A DNA stretch of 16,178 bases from Oscillospiraceae bacterium (GTDB lineage Bacteria > Bacillota_A > Clostridia > Oscillospirales > Oscillospiraceae): contig JAFQHF010000193.1 in assembly GCA_017398105.1 (NCBI GenBank), forward strand, positions 1 through 16,178, in the 5' to 3' direction. Positions 1 through 6,717 of the stretch are shown here, in pieces (the first letter of the stretch is position 1; every line of letters begins with the position of its first letter). A program made the position numbers and the translations under genes. The notes below the pieces were generated by a model. The model was not told where the DNA came from, made no database searches, and worked only from the letters and a program-made list of their open reading frames with translations.

Positions 1-26
1 AACGACTTCACTGCATGACACCTATG

Positions 27-86
27 GAATTTCATTATGCCTATGCGGCATGAGAAATTCCCACCCTGCTGCACAGCAGGGTGGGA
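27..86. repeat. Two adjacent hairpins at the left edge
   Basis: The first stem pairs 27-41 with 47-60 (ATGCC/GGCAT core, one bulged A, then GAATTTC/GAAATTC). The second is a perfect 13-bp inverted repeat, 59-71 (TCCCACCCTGCTG) with 74-86 (CAGCAGGGTGGGA), so tight that the innermost pairs must open to form a loop. The two share bases 59-60. Neither strand has a T-run directly after the hairpin, so a standard intrinsic terminator is not evident. They could end a transcript entering from outside the window or be part of an intergenic repeat. The pairing is seen directly; the role is unknown. Confidence 0.6.
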
Positions 87-119
87 TCACACAACAGAAT
101 ATTTTGTTTTTTCTACTGT

Positions 120-305
120 CTACTTGACAGGGGGCACTTCAGTTCGCCCTTTGAGGTCTATTTTTTTGCGCATAGAGGCCAAAAACTTTATAAAATACGT
201 GAAATCTATCAATAAAATTCTGGTTTTATCATCATGTTCATTTTCCTTTGCAGCCAATGAACTGAGCGAAAAATGGTTTAACCCATGACATAGAGTATTT
301 CCCAA
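120..305 (-). other. Doubtful coding remnant in an AT-rich gap
   Basis: A minus-strand open frame of about 61 codons starting at TTG (305) and stopping at 120-122. Its sequence is protein-like in the middle (LLIDFTYFIKFLASMRKK, rich in hydrophobic and basic residues), but I do not recognise a family. There is no convincing ribosome binding site, the start is a rare TTG, and the DNA is clearly more AT-rich than the genes in the window. The frame stays open upstream of the TTG for about ten more codons before a TGA. It could be the tail of a decayed gene, for example from a mobile element, or chance. I would not annotate it as a functional gene. Confidence 0.2.
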
Positions 306-337
306 TCCTTGTTTTAGGGGAATATTTGGGAAAATAC
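295..337. repeat. Long-loop inverted repeat
   Basis: GTATTTCCCAA (295-305) pairs with TTGGGAAAATAC (326-337), with one bulged A and a loop of about 20 bases. It lies inside the AT-rich gap before the regulator gene. Apart from the hairpins and the doubtful remnant, I see nothing else between 1 and 470. Confidence 0.4.
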
Positions 338-470
338 ATGTTCAGAATTTCAACTGATTTAAGTATATGCAGGTACATGAAAAGGCGCCTTACTGCTTCC
401 GTTCTTTACAGACAATACCATTTCAGTACCAATACGTCAAATTGTTAGCAGTGCATTGGGGAATAATCAT

Positions 471-499
471 AAATGCGGAAAAAGGCATTCCGAGCATTT
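471..499. terminator. Weak hairpin downstream of the Crp-like gene
   Basis: AAATGC-GGAA (471-480) pairs with TTCC-GA-GCATTT (488-499) around a 7-base loop. On the plus strand it runs into T497-T501. On the minus strand, where the regulator gene ends about 20 bases earlier, only ATGATTATT follows. It is a possible, weak terminator for the minus-strand regulator transcript. Confidence 0.35.
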
Positions 500-517
500 T
501 TGAATTTCGCACTTGTT

Positions 518-1101
518 TTATTCATCATTTGCTGTCAGCTCCTGTAAGACACGCTGGGTTTGCCGCAGACTGTAGTTTAACGGAAGGCCGTCTGGCTGAC
601 ACTGGTGATGGTTTGATCCGGACATTCGTATCGGATGTAGTACAGCAGCCTTTCCCGCAAATCAGAAAAACCAACCAATTCCATAGATGTTCCGGCAAAC
701 TTGGTGGACATGGTATCCAGCAAAAAGTTCAGAAACCGCACATCCTGCTGCAGCGTCGGGCGCAGGGCTTCCAGAGGAAGCTCTATGGTGTACACCGTCC
801 GAGTAACCTCCTGATAGCGCATGCCTGCAGTCTTACCGCAGAATTCCAGATCGCCTAAAAAGGTAAAGCCTTCACATCGGCGCACCATGTACCTACCTCC
901 GTCTGCCCGGACGGCATACAGATCAAAGCTGCCTTCTACTATGAATTTCAAATATTCCCTTGTGGGCCGGAGAATATTCAGCATCTCTCCTGCTTCATAA
1001 CGGTACAGCCGGAAAGGTAGGTTTGGTGTGTCAAACAACTTTCGGATATGGTGTTTTTCCAGATAGAACTCCAACTGCTCCCTATTTTGAACTTCCTGCA
1101 T
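518..1101 (-). pseudogene. Crp/Fnr-family regulator, frameshifted in its helix-turn-helix
   Basis: The intact part (1101 down to 577, 174 codons) is a cyclic-nucleotide-binding-type effector domain (about residues 15-130, with GSFDLYAVRADGGRYMVRR and FTFLGDLEF like other cNMP-fold sensors), then a dimerisation helix and the start of a DNA-binding domain. The frame ends early at a TAA (577-579) right after TSVSQTAFR. Adding one T at this point (CGTTAAAC to CGTTTAAAC) restores LNYSLRQTQRVLQELTANDE and a stop at 518-520, which completes the recognition helix. As written, the protein lacks that helix and should not bind DNA specifically. Even the repaired form, about 195 residues, is short because little of the usual wing remains. 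The start is ATG at 1101, with GGAAGTG about 8-13 bases before it. It is divergent from the MATE exporters and so is a likely regulator of them. The shift could be a real mutation or a base-call error in a short T/A run. Confidence 0.75.
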
Positions 1102-1128
1102 TTTTTCTTCACTTCCTTTTCTTCATTG

Positions 1129-1140
1129 TGCCATATGGCA
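1129..1140. promoter_or_regulatory. 12-bp perfect palindrome, candidate operator
   Basis: TGCCATATGGCA is its own reverse complement and sits in the 92-bp divergent region between the Crp-like gene and the first MATE gene. Its centre (1134.5) lies about 41.5 bases upstream of the start point expected from the extended -10 at 1161-1169, the classical class II activator position for Crp/Fnr proteins. The palindrome is seen; binding by the neighbouring regulator is inference. Confidence 0.5.
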
Positions 1141-1160
1141 TGTTCAAATGCAAGGCCTTT

Positions 1161-1169
1161 TGCTAAAAT
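1161..1169 (+). promoter_or_regulatory. Extended -10 promoter element of the MATE operon
   Basis: TGCTAAAAT is an extended -10 (TGn plus TAAAAT) 25 bases before the MATE start codon. No good -35 hexamer is found 17 bases upstream, which fits a promoter helped by an activator at the palindrome just upstream. Confidence 0.45.
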
Positions 1170-1193
1170 ACAGAAAGAAAGGCAGGTTAGATT

Positions 1194-2546
1194 ATGAAAA
1201 CTGACAGACAACAGCTTTTTGAAAGCGCTTCTATCCCCAAGGCGTACTTTACATTAACCATTCCCTCTGTCCTGGGTAAGGTCATTATGCTGCTGTACAA
1301 CATGGCAGACACCTGGTTCATTGCCGCCACCGGAGATACCAATCTGGTGGCCGGTGTGGCTCTGTGCGGCCCGGCCTTTACCCTGATGCTGGCCATCGGC
1401 GATATGTTCGGCATGGGCGGCAGCAGTGTCATTTCCCGGCTCTTCGGTAAGGGCGAGATCGACCGGGCCAGACGGGTAAGCGTATTCTGTTTCTACGGTG
1501 CCATGCTGGGAGGCCTTCTGACTTCCGTCCTGCTGCTGACCTTCCAGACACCCATACTGACACTGCTGGGTGCAGACAGTGGTACCATGCCCTTTGCAAA
1601 GCAGTATTTTTTCTGGATGGCATTGGGCGCGCCGCTGATGATCACCCAGAGCGTTCCGCTGAATCTGCTGCGAAGTGAGGGAATGGCCACGGCCAGTATG
1701 CTGGGCTCCTCTGTGGGTAGTGTGGCCAATATGATCCTGGACCCCATTTTCATTTTCGGTTTCCACATGGGTGCTGCCGGTGCTGCCATTGCAACGGTTC
1801 TGAGCAACGGCATTGCTCTGCTGGTATATGTGTACTTCATTCGTAATAAAGCCCAGATCCTCAGCGTTTCTCCCAAGCTGCTGACCGGAAAGAAAGACGA
1901 GTTCCTGCCGGTGCTCTCCATCGGCATTCCTGCCTCTGCAAACCAGCTGATGAACACCTTCGGTCAGATCGTATCCAACCGTTTCCTGCTGCTGTACGGC
2001 AGCACCGTGCTGGCTGCGGCTGGTATCTCCTCCAAGATCAGCATGATCCCCACCATGATGATCGTAGGCTTCGCCTTCAGCGCAGGCCCTCTGGTGGGTT
2101 ACAACTATGGACAGGGCAATAGCGATCGCGTGAAGAAAATCATCCGGTTCTTCTATTCTTTCCAGATTCTGGCCTCCTCCGCAGTGGCTTTGGTGCTGAT
2201 GGTTCTATCCCCGCAGCTGGTCCGCTCCTTCATGGACGATAGCTCCATTGTTTCTATCGGTACAGAATATCTACGCCGGCATCTGGTGAACATGCCCTTC
2301 TCGGCGATCTTTATGGTCAGTTCCTGTCTGATGCAGTCCACCGGCAATGCCAAGGGTGCCACCATCCTTTCTCTGGGCCGTCAGGGCATAGTTTTTATCT
2401 CTGTCATCATTCTGGCAAACGCCCTGTTCGGCTACTATGGTGTCATTGCCGCTCAGGCAGTTACCGATCTGATCAGCGCCGGTATCGCGATATTCCTGGT
2501 AAGAAAGCAGATTTGGAAGAAGCTGGATGGACAAAAGACTTTTTGA
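1194..2546 (+). CDS. MATE-family multidrug/metabolite exporter
   Basis: A 450-residue integral membrane protein of the MATE (MOP superfamily) type, which exports organic cations, drugs or metabolites in exchange for Na+ or H+. The length and the spread of hydrophobic segments fit the usual 12 helices in two six-helix halves. Family features visible in the first half are SVLGKVIMLLYNMADTWFIA near the N-terminus and GGSSVISRLFGKGEIDRARR in the helix 2-3 region. The second half begins near residue 245 with GIPASANQLMNTFGQIVSN, and SAGPLVGYNYGQGNSDRVKK is the counterpart of the first-half loop. The start is ATG at 1194 with a modest AGGCAGG upstream. It is followed after 45 bases by a second, different MATE gene on the same strand, so the two are probably co-transcribed. 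The substrate cannot be read from sequence. Confidence 0.9.
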   Translation: MKTDRQQLFESASIPKAYFTLTIPSVLGKVIMLLYNMADTWFIAATGDTNLVAGVALCGPAFTLMLAIGDMFGMGGSSVISRLFGKGEIDRARRVSVFCFYGAMLGGLLTSVLLLTFQTPILTLLGADSGTMPFAKQYFFWMALGAPLMITQSVPLNLLRSEGMATASMLGSSVGSVANMILDPIFIFGFHMGAAGAAIATVLSNGIALLVYVYFIRNKAQILSVSPKLLTGKKDEFLPVLSIGIPASANQLMNTFGQIVSNRFLLLYGSTVLAAAGISSKISMIPTMMIVGFAFSAGPLVGYNYGQGNSDRVKKIIRFFYSFQILASSAVALVLMVLSPQLVRSFMDDSSIVSIGTEYLRRHLVNMPFSAIFMVSSCLMQSTGNAKGATILSLGRQGIVFISVIILANALFGYYGVIAAQAVTDLISAGIAIFLVRKQIWKKLDGQKTF

Positions 2547-2591
2547 TACATCTATTCAAGGCACATTCGTGAAATAACAGGAGGTAGTCCC

Positions 2592-3935
2592 ATGGCAACT
2601 AAGCAACTGGATCTGACCACCGGAAATCCAATGAAGCAGATCCTTCTGTTCTCCCTTCCCTTAGTGGTAGGCTCCCTGTTTCAGCAGCTGTATTCCTTTG
2701 TGGATACCATCATGGTGGGACGGCTCATCAGCAATGATGCTTTGGCAGCCGTAGGCAGCGTATCATCCCTGAATTTTCTGGTGCTGGGCTTTGTGGCAGG
2801 CACCTGCTCCGGTTTTTCTATACCTCTGGCAAAAGCCATGGGTGCCAAAAACAAGGAGGCGTTCCAAAAATTTCTCTGGAACGGCTGCTGGCTCTGCCTG
2901 ATCCTGGCGGCAGTCATGACTCTGCTGACCAATAGTCTGATCCACGTTTTGCTGAAACTAATCAATACCCCTGCAGACATCTATGATGACGCTGCTCAGT
3001 ATATCCGTATCCTGTTTTCTGCCATCCCGGTAACGGTGCTCTACAATTTCACCTCCGGCATTCTCAGGGCCTCAGGCGATTCCCAGCGGCCTACCAATCA
3101 TCTGCTGATCTCCAGCTGTGTCAACATCGTGCTGGATTACATCTGTATCGTCTATCTGTCCATGGGCGTTGCCGGTGCCGCTTTGGCGACGGTTTCCAGC
3201 CAGATCCTCAGCGGCCTGTTAAATCTGCGGTGGATCGTATTCAAAACCGATCTTCTGGAAGGAAGTGATGGAAATCGCAAACTTTCTTCCCATCATCTGA
3301 AGCAGCTTTGCAAAACCGGTTTTCCCTTGGGCTTTGACAGCTGTATCGTTGGATTGGGCTCCGTTGTCATGCAGAGTGCAATCAACAGCCTTGGTACTGC
3401 AGTTGTTACCGGCCAGGTTGCCGGTGAAAAAATCCGGCAGATGTTCACCATTCCCATGAGCGCCATCGGCACCGGTATGGCTACCTATACCGGTCAGAAC
3501 GAGGGTGCCAAGCGCTATGACAGGCTGAGGGAAGGTCTGAAAAGTGCGGTTATTCTGCAGCTGTGCTACAGTGTGATGGCCTGCCTGGTGATCAATCTGG
3601 GCAAGGGCAGTTTCATTTCCCTGATTCTGGGGCCGGATTCCGGCCAGCCAGGAATCTACGCCCGGCAGTATCTGACAGTGATGAGCTGCCTGTTCTGGGT
3701 CAACGGCACCATGTTTGCCTTCCGCAACACCCTGACTGGTATGGGCTACAGCACCCACGCCGTATTCAGCGGCATCTGCGAGCTGATCGGCAGATCCTTC
3801 GGCGGCTTTTTGGCGGTCAACTGGTTTGGCTTCTGGGGCATCTGTATAGCAACCCCTCTGGCCTGGTCCCTAGCTTTGGTCTACTGCGGCATTCTGGTGC
3901 GCCATTATTTGAAGAAGCGCCTGCAGACAACTTAA
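2592..3935 (+). CDS. Second MATE-family exporter
   Basis: A 447-residue membrane transporter of the MATE family, clearly different in sequence from the gene before it. The N-terminus (LTTGNPMKQILLFSLPLVVG, then LFQQLYSFVDTIMVGRLIS) is the typical opening of DinF/NorM-like MATE proteins in Firmicutes, and the equivalent motif of the second half (AGEKIRQMFTIPMSAIGTGM and TYTGQNEGAKRYDR) is present. Twelve membrane helices are expected. The start ATG has a near-perfect AGGAGGT six bases upstream. With its upstream neighbour it could form two independent pumps or a paired system; MATE proteins usually act as monomers. The operon ends in a strong hairpin at 3973-4003. Confidence 0.9.
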   Translation: MATKQLDLTTGNPMKQILLFSLPLVVGSLFQQLYSFVDTIMVGRLISNDALAAVGSVSSLNFLVLGFVAGTCSGFSIPLAKAMGAKNKEAFQKFLWNGCWLCLILAAVMTLLTNSLIHVLLKLINTPADIYDDAAQYIRILFSAIPVTVLYNFTSGILRASGDSQRPTNHLLISSCVNIVLDYICIVYLSMGVAGAALATVSSQILSGLLNLRWIVFKTDLLEGSDGNRKLSSHHLKQLCKTGFPLGFDSCIVGLGSVVMQSAINSLGTAVVTGQVAGEKIRQMFTIPMSAIGTGMATYTGQNEGAKRYDRLREGLKSAVILQLCYSVMACLVINLGKGSFISLILGPDSGQPGIYARQYLTVMSCLFWVNGTMFAFRNTLTGMGYSTHAVFSGICELIGRSFGGFLAVNWFGFWGICIATPLAWSLALVYCGILVRHYLKKRLQTT

Positions 3936-3965
3936 GAAAATGCAGAAACGTTACTGCCCAAATAA

Positions 3966-4012
3966 TGAAAAAGGAAACGGCCTTCTGTGGGAAGGTCGTT
4001 TCCTCTGTTTTA
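3966..4012. terminator. Bidirectional intrinsic terminator
   Basis: A 13-bp stem with one G-T pair, GGAAACGGCCTTC (3973-3985) and GAAGGTCGTTTCC (3991-4003), has a 5-base loop. It is followed on the plus strand by TCTGTTTTATA and on the minus strand by a TTTTT tract (from AAAAA just before the stem). It lies between the converging MATE operon and kdpE and should end both. Confidence 0.85.
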
Positions 4013-4042
4013 TATCATAATTCTTTAATTGCAGTTTCTTTA

Positions 4043-4732
4043 CTAAACTTTCAGCATCCGGTAGCCGATACCGATATGGGTCTGGATGTACTGGGTGTCC
4101 TGATTCTTTTCGAGCTTCTTTCTCAGCGTCGCCATATGTACCCGCAGGGATGCCATATCGCTGTCCCAGGAGCTGCCCCAGATTTTATCGGTCAGATAGG
4201 TGTGGGTCAGTACCTTACCAACATCTTTTGCCAGCAAACACAGGAGCTTATATTCCGTTGGCGTCAACTTCAGTGCCTTACCCTGTAGGAAAGCGCAGCC
4301 TGCACCGTAATCAATAGTCAGATTTCCATTGCAGAATATCGAATCTCCAGCCTTGGCAGCGGCAGAAGATATCCTGCGCTGGGCTACCCGCAGCCGTGCC
4401 AGCAGTTCTGTTACAGAGAATGGCTTGGTCAAATAATCGTCAGCACCGGCATCCAGAGCGGATACCTTGTCGGAGTCCTCGCTTCTTGCACTGATGACGA
4501 TAATGGGCATCTGGGACCAGGTACGAATCCGCCGGATGATCTCCACACCGTCCAGGTCAGGCAGACCCAGATCCAGGAATACGATGTCCGGTTGCTGGGT
4601 AGTAGCCGCCATGATGGCTGCTTCTCCATCGGACGCTGTGATGTATCGATAATCATTGGATTTTAGGGTGGTGGTGATTAAATTGCGGACGGTAGGATCA
4701 TCTTCCACCACCAAAATCAAAGGCTTATTCAT
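4043..4732 (-). CDS. kdpE: KdpE-like OmpR-family response regulator
   Basis: A 229-residue two-component response regulator. The receiver domain (about 1-120) has the acidic pocket E10-D11-D12, phospho-acceptor D54 in VFLDLGLPD, S81 and K103 in LTKPF. The C-terminal winged helix (about 132-229) has TPTEYKLLCLLAKDVGKVLT, the recognition region SLRVHMATLRKKLE, and the end IGIGYRM typical of OmpR/PhoB proteins. Its ATG lies 8 bases inside the end of the kdpD-like gene, so the two are translationally coupled and form a cognate pair. KdpE proteins classically activate the Kdp potassium pump; no kdpFABC is in the window, but Trk/Ktr genes are directly upstream, with a plausible KdpE-type tandem site before trkH. 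A bidirectional terminator follows. Confidence 0.9.
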   Translation of the reverse strand: MNKPLILVVEDDPTVRNLITTTLKSNDYRYITASDGEAAIMAATTQQPDIVFLDLGLPDLDGVEIIRRIRTWSQMPIIVISARSEDSDKVSALDAGADDYLTKPFSVTELLARLRVAQRRISSAAAKAGDSIFCNGNLTIDYGAGCAFLQGKALKLTPTEYKLLCLLAKDVGKVLTHTYLTDKIWGSSWDSDMASLRVHMATLRKKLEKNQDTQYIQTHIGIGYRMLKV

Positions 4733-6545
4733 GGACTTCTACCTCCCCGGCAGGAATGGAAACAATAAAGACTGCACCAGCGGGCTGATTATCAGAAACG
4801 GTGATCTCGCCGCCATGGGCAGCGACGATGGACTTGCACAGGCTCAATCCCAATCCCAAACTTCGGCGACTGTCAGCAACGGCTGTGCTTCCGGTGTAAA
4901 ACATCTGAAATACCTGCGTTTTTTCCCCATCCGGAATACCGGGACCGTTATCGGAAACGCCGAAAACAGCCTCCGTGTCTTCCTGTCTGGTGAAAATGAG
5001 GATGTGGGAACCCACAGGTGTATACTTGATGGCATTATCCACCAGATTGATGATCACCTGAACCATCAGACGGGCATCGCACTGCGCCAGCAGCAGCTCA
5101 TTCTGATGCTCCACGGTGATATGGTGTTCGGATGCTTTCCGGCTGATGTGCTGCATGGCTTCGGAAACGATTTCCTCTGCCAAATGGGGCTGCATTTTCA
5201 GTTCCATCCTGCCCTCTTCGATTTTTGTAACCGCCAGAAGGTTCTCTACCAGATTTTGCAGCCATGCGGAATCATCGTAAATATCCTCATACATCTGCCG
5301 TTTTGTCCCAGCATCCAGCTCCTCTCCGTCAGACAGGAGGATGCTGGCATTGCCGGAGATAGCAGTCAGAGGTGTCCGCAGATCATGAGAAATGGAACGA
5401 AGCAGTGTTGCCCTCAGTTTCTCGTTTTCTGCCCGGAGGGTAGCTTCCTCTTTTTCCCGGGCATTGCGGCTGTTCTCCAGTGCCAGGGCACAATCGCCCA
5501 GAATGGACAGCAGGACGCTGTTTTCAAAGGCTTCCAGGGGTTCGTTTCCCTCCACAATCACAGTGCCGTAGATTTTCTCCTGGCTTTTGATGGGATAGCG
5601 CAGGGCGTTTTTCCGGCTGCTGGCAGCGACTCCCGGAAGGACAGAAACGGTTCTTCCCAAAAGCTTTGTCACCTGGGTTCTGGCTGTTTGGAAGATCTTA
5701 TCATCATTAGGCGCCTTCTGCAGCATCTGACTGGTTTCAAAGAGAAGATTGGTGCGGTAGGCCGCCTGGGTTGACTGCTTGACCTGGCTTTTTAACCGGT
5801 CAGTCAATGTACCAACGACCAGGGCTGCCACCACCATGATCAGGAATGTCAAAGGCGCGCCATGCTCATGAACCCGGAGAGAAAACTGCGGTGTGGTGAA
5901 AAAGAAATTGAATACCAGCACGCCGCCGATTGCAGAAAGCACATAGCTTGACCGGGTGGAGGTCGCCATGGAGGTCAGCAGGACTGCCAGCAGATAGACC
6001 GCTATAATGTTCGCTTCCGTAAAGCCCACCTTGGAAAAACCGTAACTCAGAATCGTTGCCAGGATCAGGATGCCAATGGTCAGCAGCCAGTCCAGGAGGG
6101 CCAGTTTGAAATTGAATTTGGGCTTTGCGGTTTTGGGGCGGTAACTGCCGTCCACGCTGGCATCGGGGATGATATGGATATCCAGATTGGGAGCAATAGC
6201 TGTCAGCTTTTCCGTCAGAGTGGGCTTGCTCCAGGGATGCTTCCGGGTGGCAGCGCTTCTGCCTACCACGATTTTGGTGACACCGGAGAGCCGTGCATAT
6301 TCCGCAATCTGATAGGAAACATCGTCACCGAAAACCGTTTCCACAGTGGCCCCCAGCTTCTGGGCAAGCTCTGTACTGGCCCTGAGCCGTTCTTTGTTTT
6401 CTTCGCTCATGGCATCGTAGCCCGGTGTCCGGACAAACAGGGCTGTAAATTTACAGCCGAAAGCCGCCGCCATGGTGGCAGCGGTTCGGATAATACGGGC
6501 ATTGGAGGGCGCAGAAGACAGGCCCACCAGAATATGTTCCTCCAT
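4725..6545 (-). CDS. kdpD: Short KdpD-like sensor histidine kinase (Usp-DUF4118-GAF-HisKA-HATPase)
   Basis: A 606-residue membrane sensor kinase. In order: a universal-stress-protein (Usp) domain (about 1-128); four membrane helices of the DUF4118 type (about 151-170, 176-196, 199-214, 230-248); a GAF-like region (about 265-355); a coiled linker; HisKA with H387 in SISHDLRTPL; and the ATPase with N500/N504 in INLVDNAIKYTP, DNGPGIP (532-538) and GLGLSLCK (564-571). Full-length KdpD is near 890 residues; the N-terminal KdpD domain with its Walker motifs is absent. This is a true short start, since GGAGGGG lies 5 bases before the ATG. The Usp domain carries S10-x-A12-x20-F33-T34-A35-x-F37, close to the SxS-x20-FTAxY motif reported for c-di-AMP binding by S. 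aureus KdpD. It probably senses potassium stress and phosphorylates the overlapping KdpE. Confidence 0.9.
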   Translation of the reverse strand: MEEHILVGLSSAPSNARIIRTAATMAAAFGCKFTALFVRTPGYDAMSEENKERLRASTELAQKLGATVETVFGDDVSYQIAEYARLSGVTKIVVGRSAATRKHPWSKPTLTEKLTAIAPNLDIHIIPDASVDGSYRPKTAKPKFNFKLALLDWLLTIGILILATILSYGFSKVGFTEANIIAVYLLAVLLTSMATSTRSSYVLSAIGGVLVFNFFFTTPQFSLRVHEHGAPLTFLIMVVAALVVGTLTDRLKSQVKQSTQAAYRTNLLFETSQMLQKAPNDDKIFQTARTQVTKLLGRTVSVLPGVAASSRKNALRYPIKSQEKIYGTVIVEGNEPLEAFENSVLLSILGDCALALENSRNAREKEEATLRAENEKLRATLLRSISHDLRTPLTAISGNASILLSDGEELDAGTKRQMYEDIYDDSAWLQNLVENLLAVTKIEEGRMELKMQPHLAEEIVSEAMQHISRKASEHHITVEHQNELLLAQCDARLMVQVIINLVDNAIKYTPVGSHILIFTRQEDTEAVFGVSDNGPGIPDGEKTQVFQMFYTGSTAVADSRRSLGLGLSLCKSIVAAHGGEITVSDNQPAGAVFIVSIPAGEVEVHE

Positions 6546-6571
6546 ATGCTCCCCTCCTTTTGTTTTTCTGC

Positions 6572-6580
6572 ATTATAACA
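6572..6580 (-). promoter_or_regulatory. Extended -10 promoter for kdpDE
   Basis: On the minus strand the sequence reads TGTTATAAT: a perfect TATAAT with the TGn extension. It sits 26 bases before the kdpD ATG and gives a leader of about 20 bases that just holds the ribosome binding site. There is no clear -35. It suggests kdpDE can be transcribed independently of trkHA. Confidence 0.55.
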
Positions 6581-6597
6581 TAAATTTTTCGGAATTA

Positions 6598-6717
6598 CTA
6601 TCTGCGGTAAAATTTATCCAACAGGTCACCCCAACCAAGAAGCTTACCAAACAGATAGATTTGACCACCGATGAAGCTGATGACGGTCATCACCAGCCAG
6701 ATCTCGTTGTTGATCAT
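6598..6717 (-). CDS. 39-residue predicted membrane micro-protein between trkA and kdpD
   Basis: An open frame too short for usual gene callers. It begins MINNEIWLVMTVISFIGGQI and continues YLFGKLLGWGDLLDKFYRR to TAG. One hydrophobic segment (about residues 6-24) is followed by an amphipathic, basic tail ending KFYRR, consistent with a single-pass membrane peptide with a cytoplasmic C-terminus. Its ATG shares one base with the trkA stop (TGATG at 6719-6715), the classic layout for coupled reinitiation, and there is no separate ribosome binding site. It fills the gap between the potassium transporter genes and the sensor kinase; the stop is 52 bases before kdpD. I do not recognise a family. By position and size it recalls KdpF-type subunits that stabilise a transporter, but the sequence is not obviously KdpF. 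A function with TrkH/TrkA or KdpD is inference. Confidence 0.6.
   Translation of the reverse strand: MINNEIWLVMTVISFIGGQIYLFGKLLGWGDLLDKFYRR

Noticed and set aside
3563..4288. 241-codon plus-strand frame crossing the MATE end, terminator and kdpE
   Set aside because: It reads through a second-frame shadow of the MATE gene, the bidirectional terminator and the antisense of kdpE; no family sequence and no ribosome binding site.
4656..5774. 372-codon plus-strand frame antisense to kdpD
   Set aside because: Shadow of the kdpD coding sequence; low-complexity composition and no recognisable domain.
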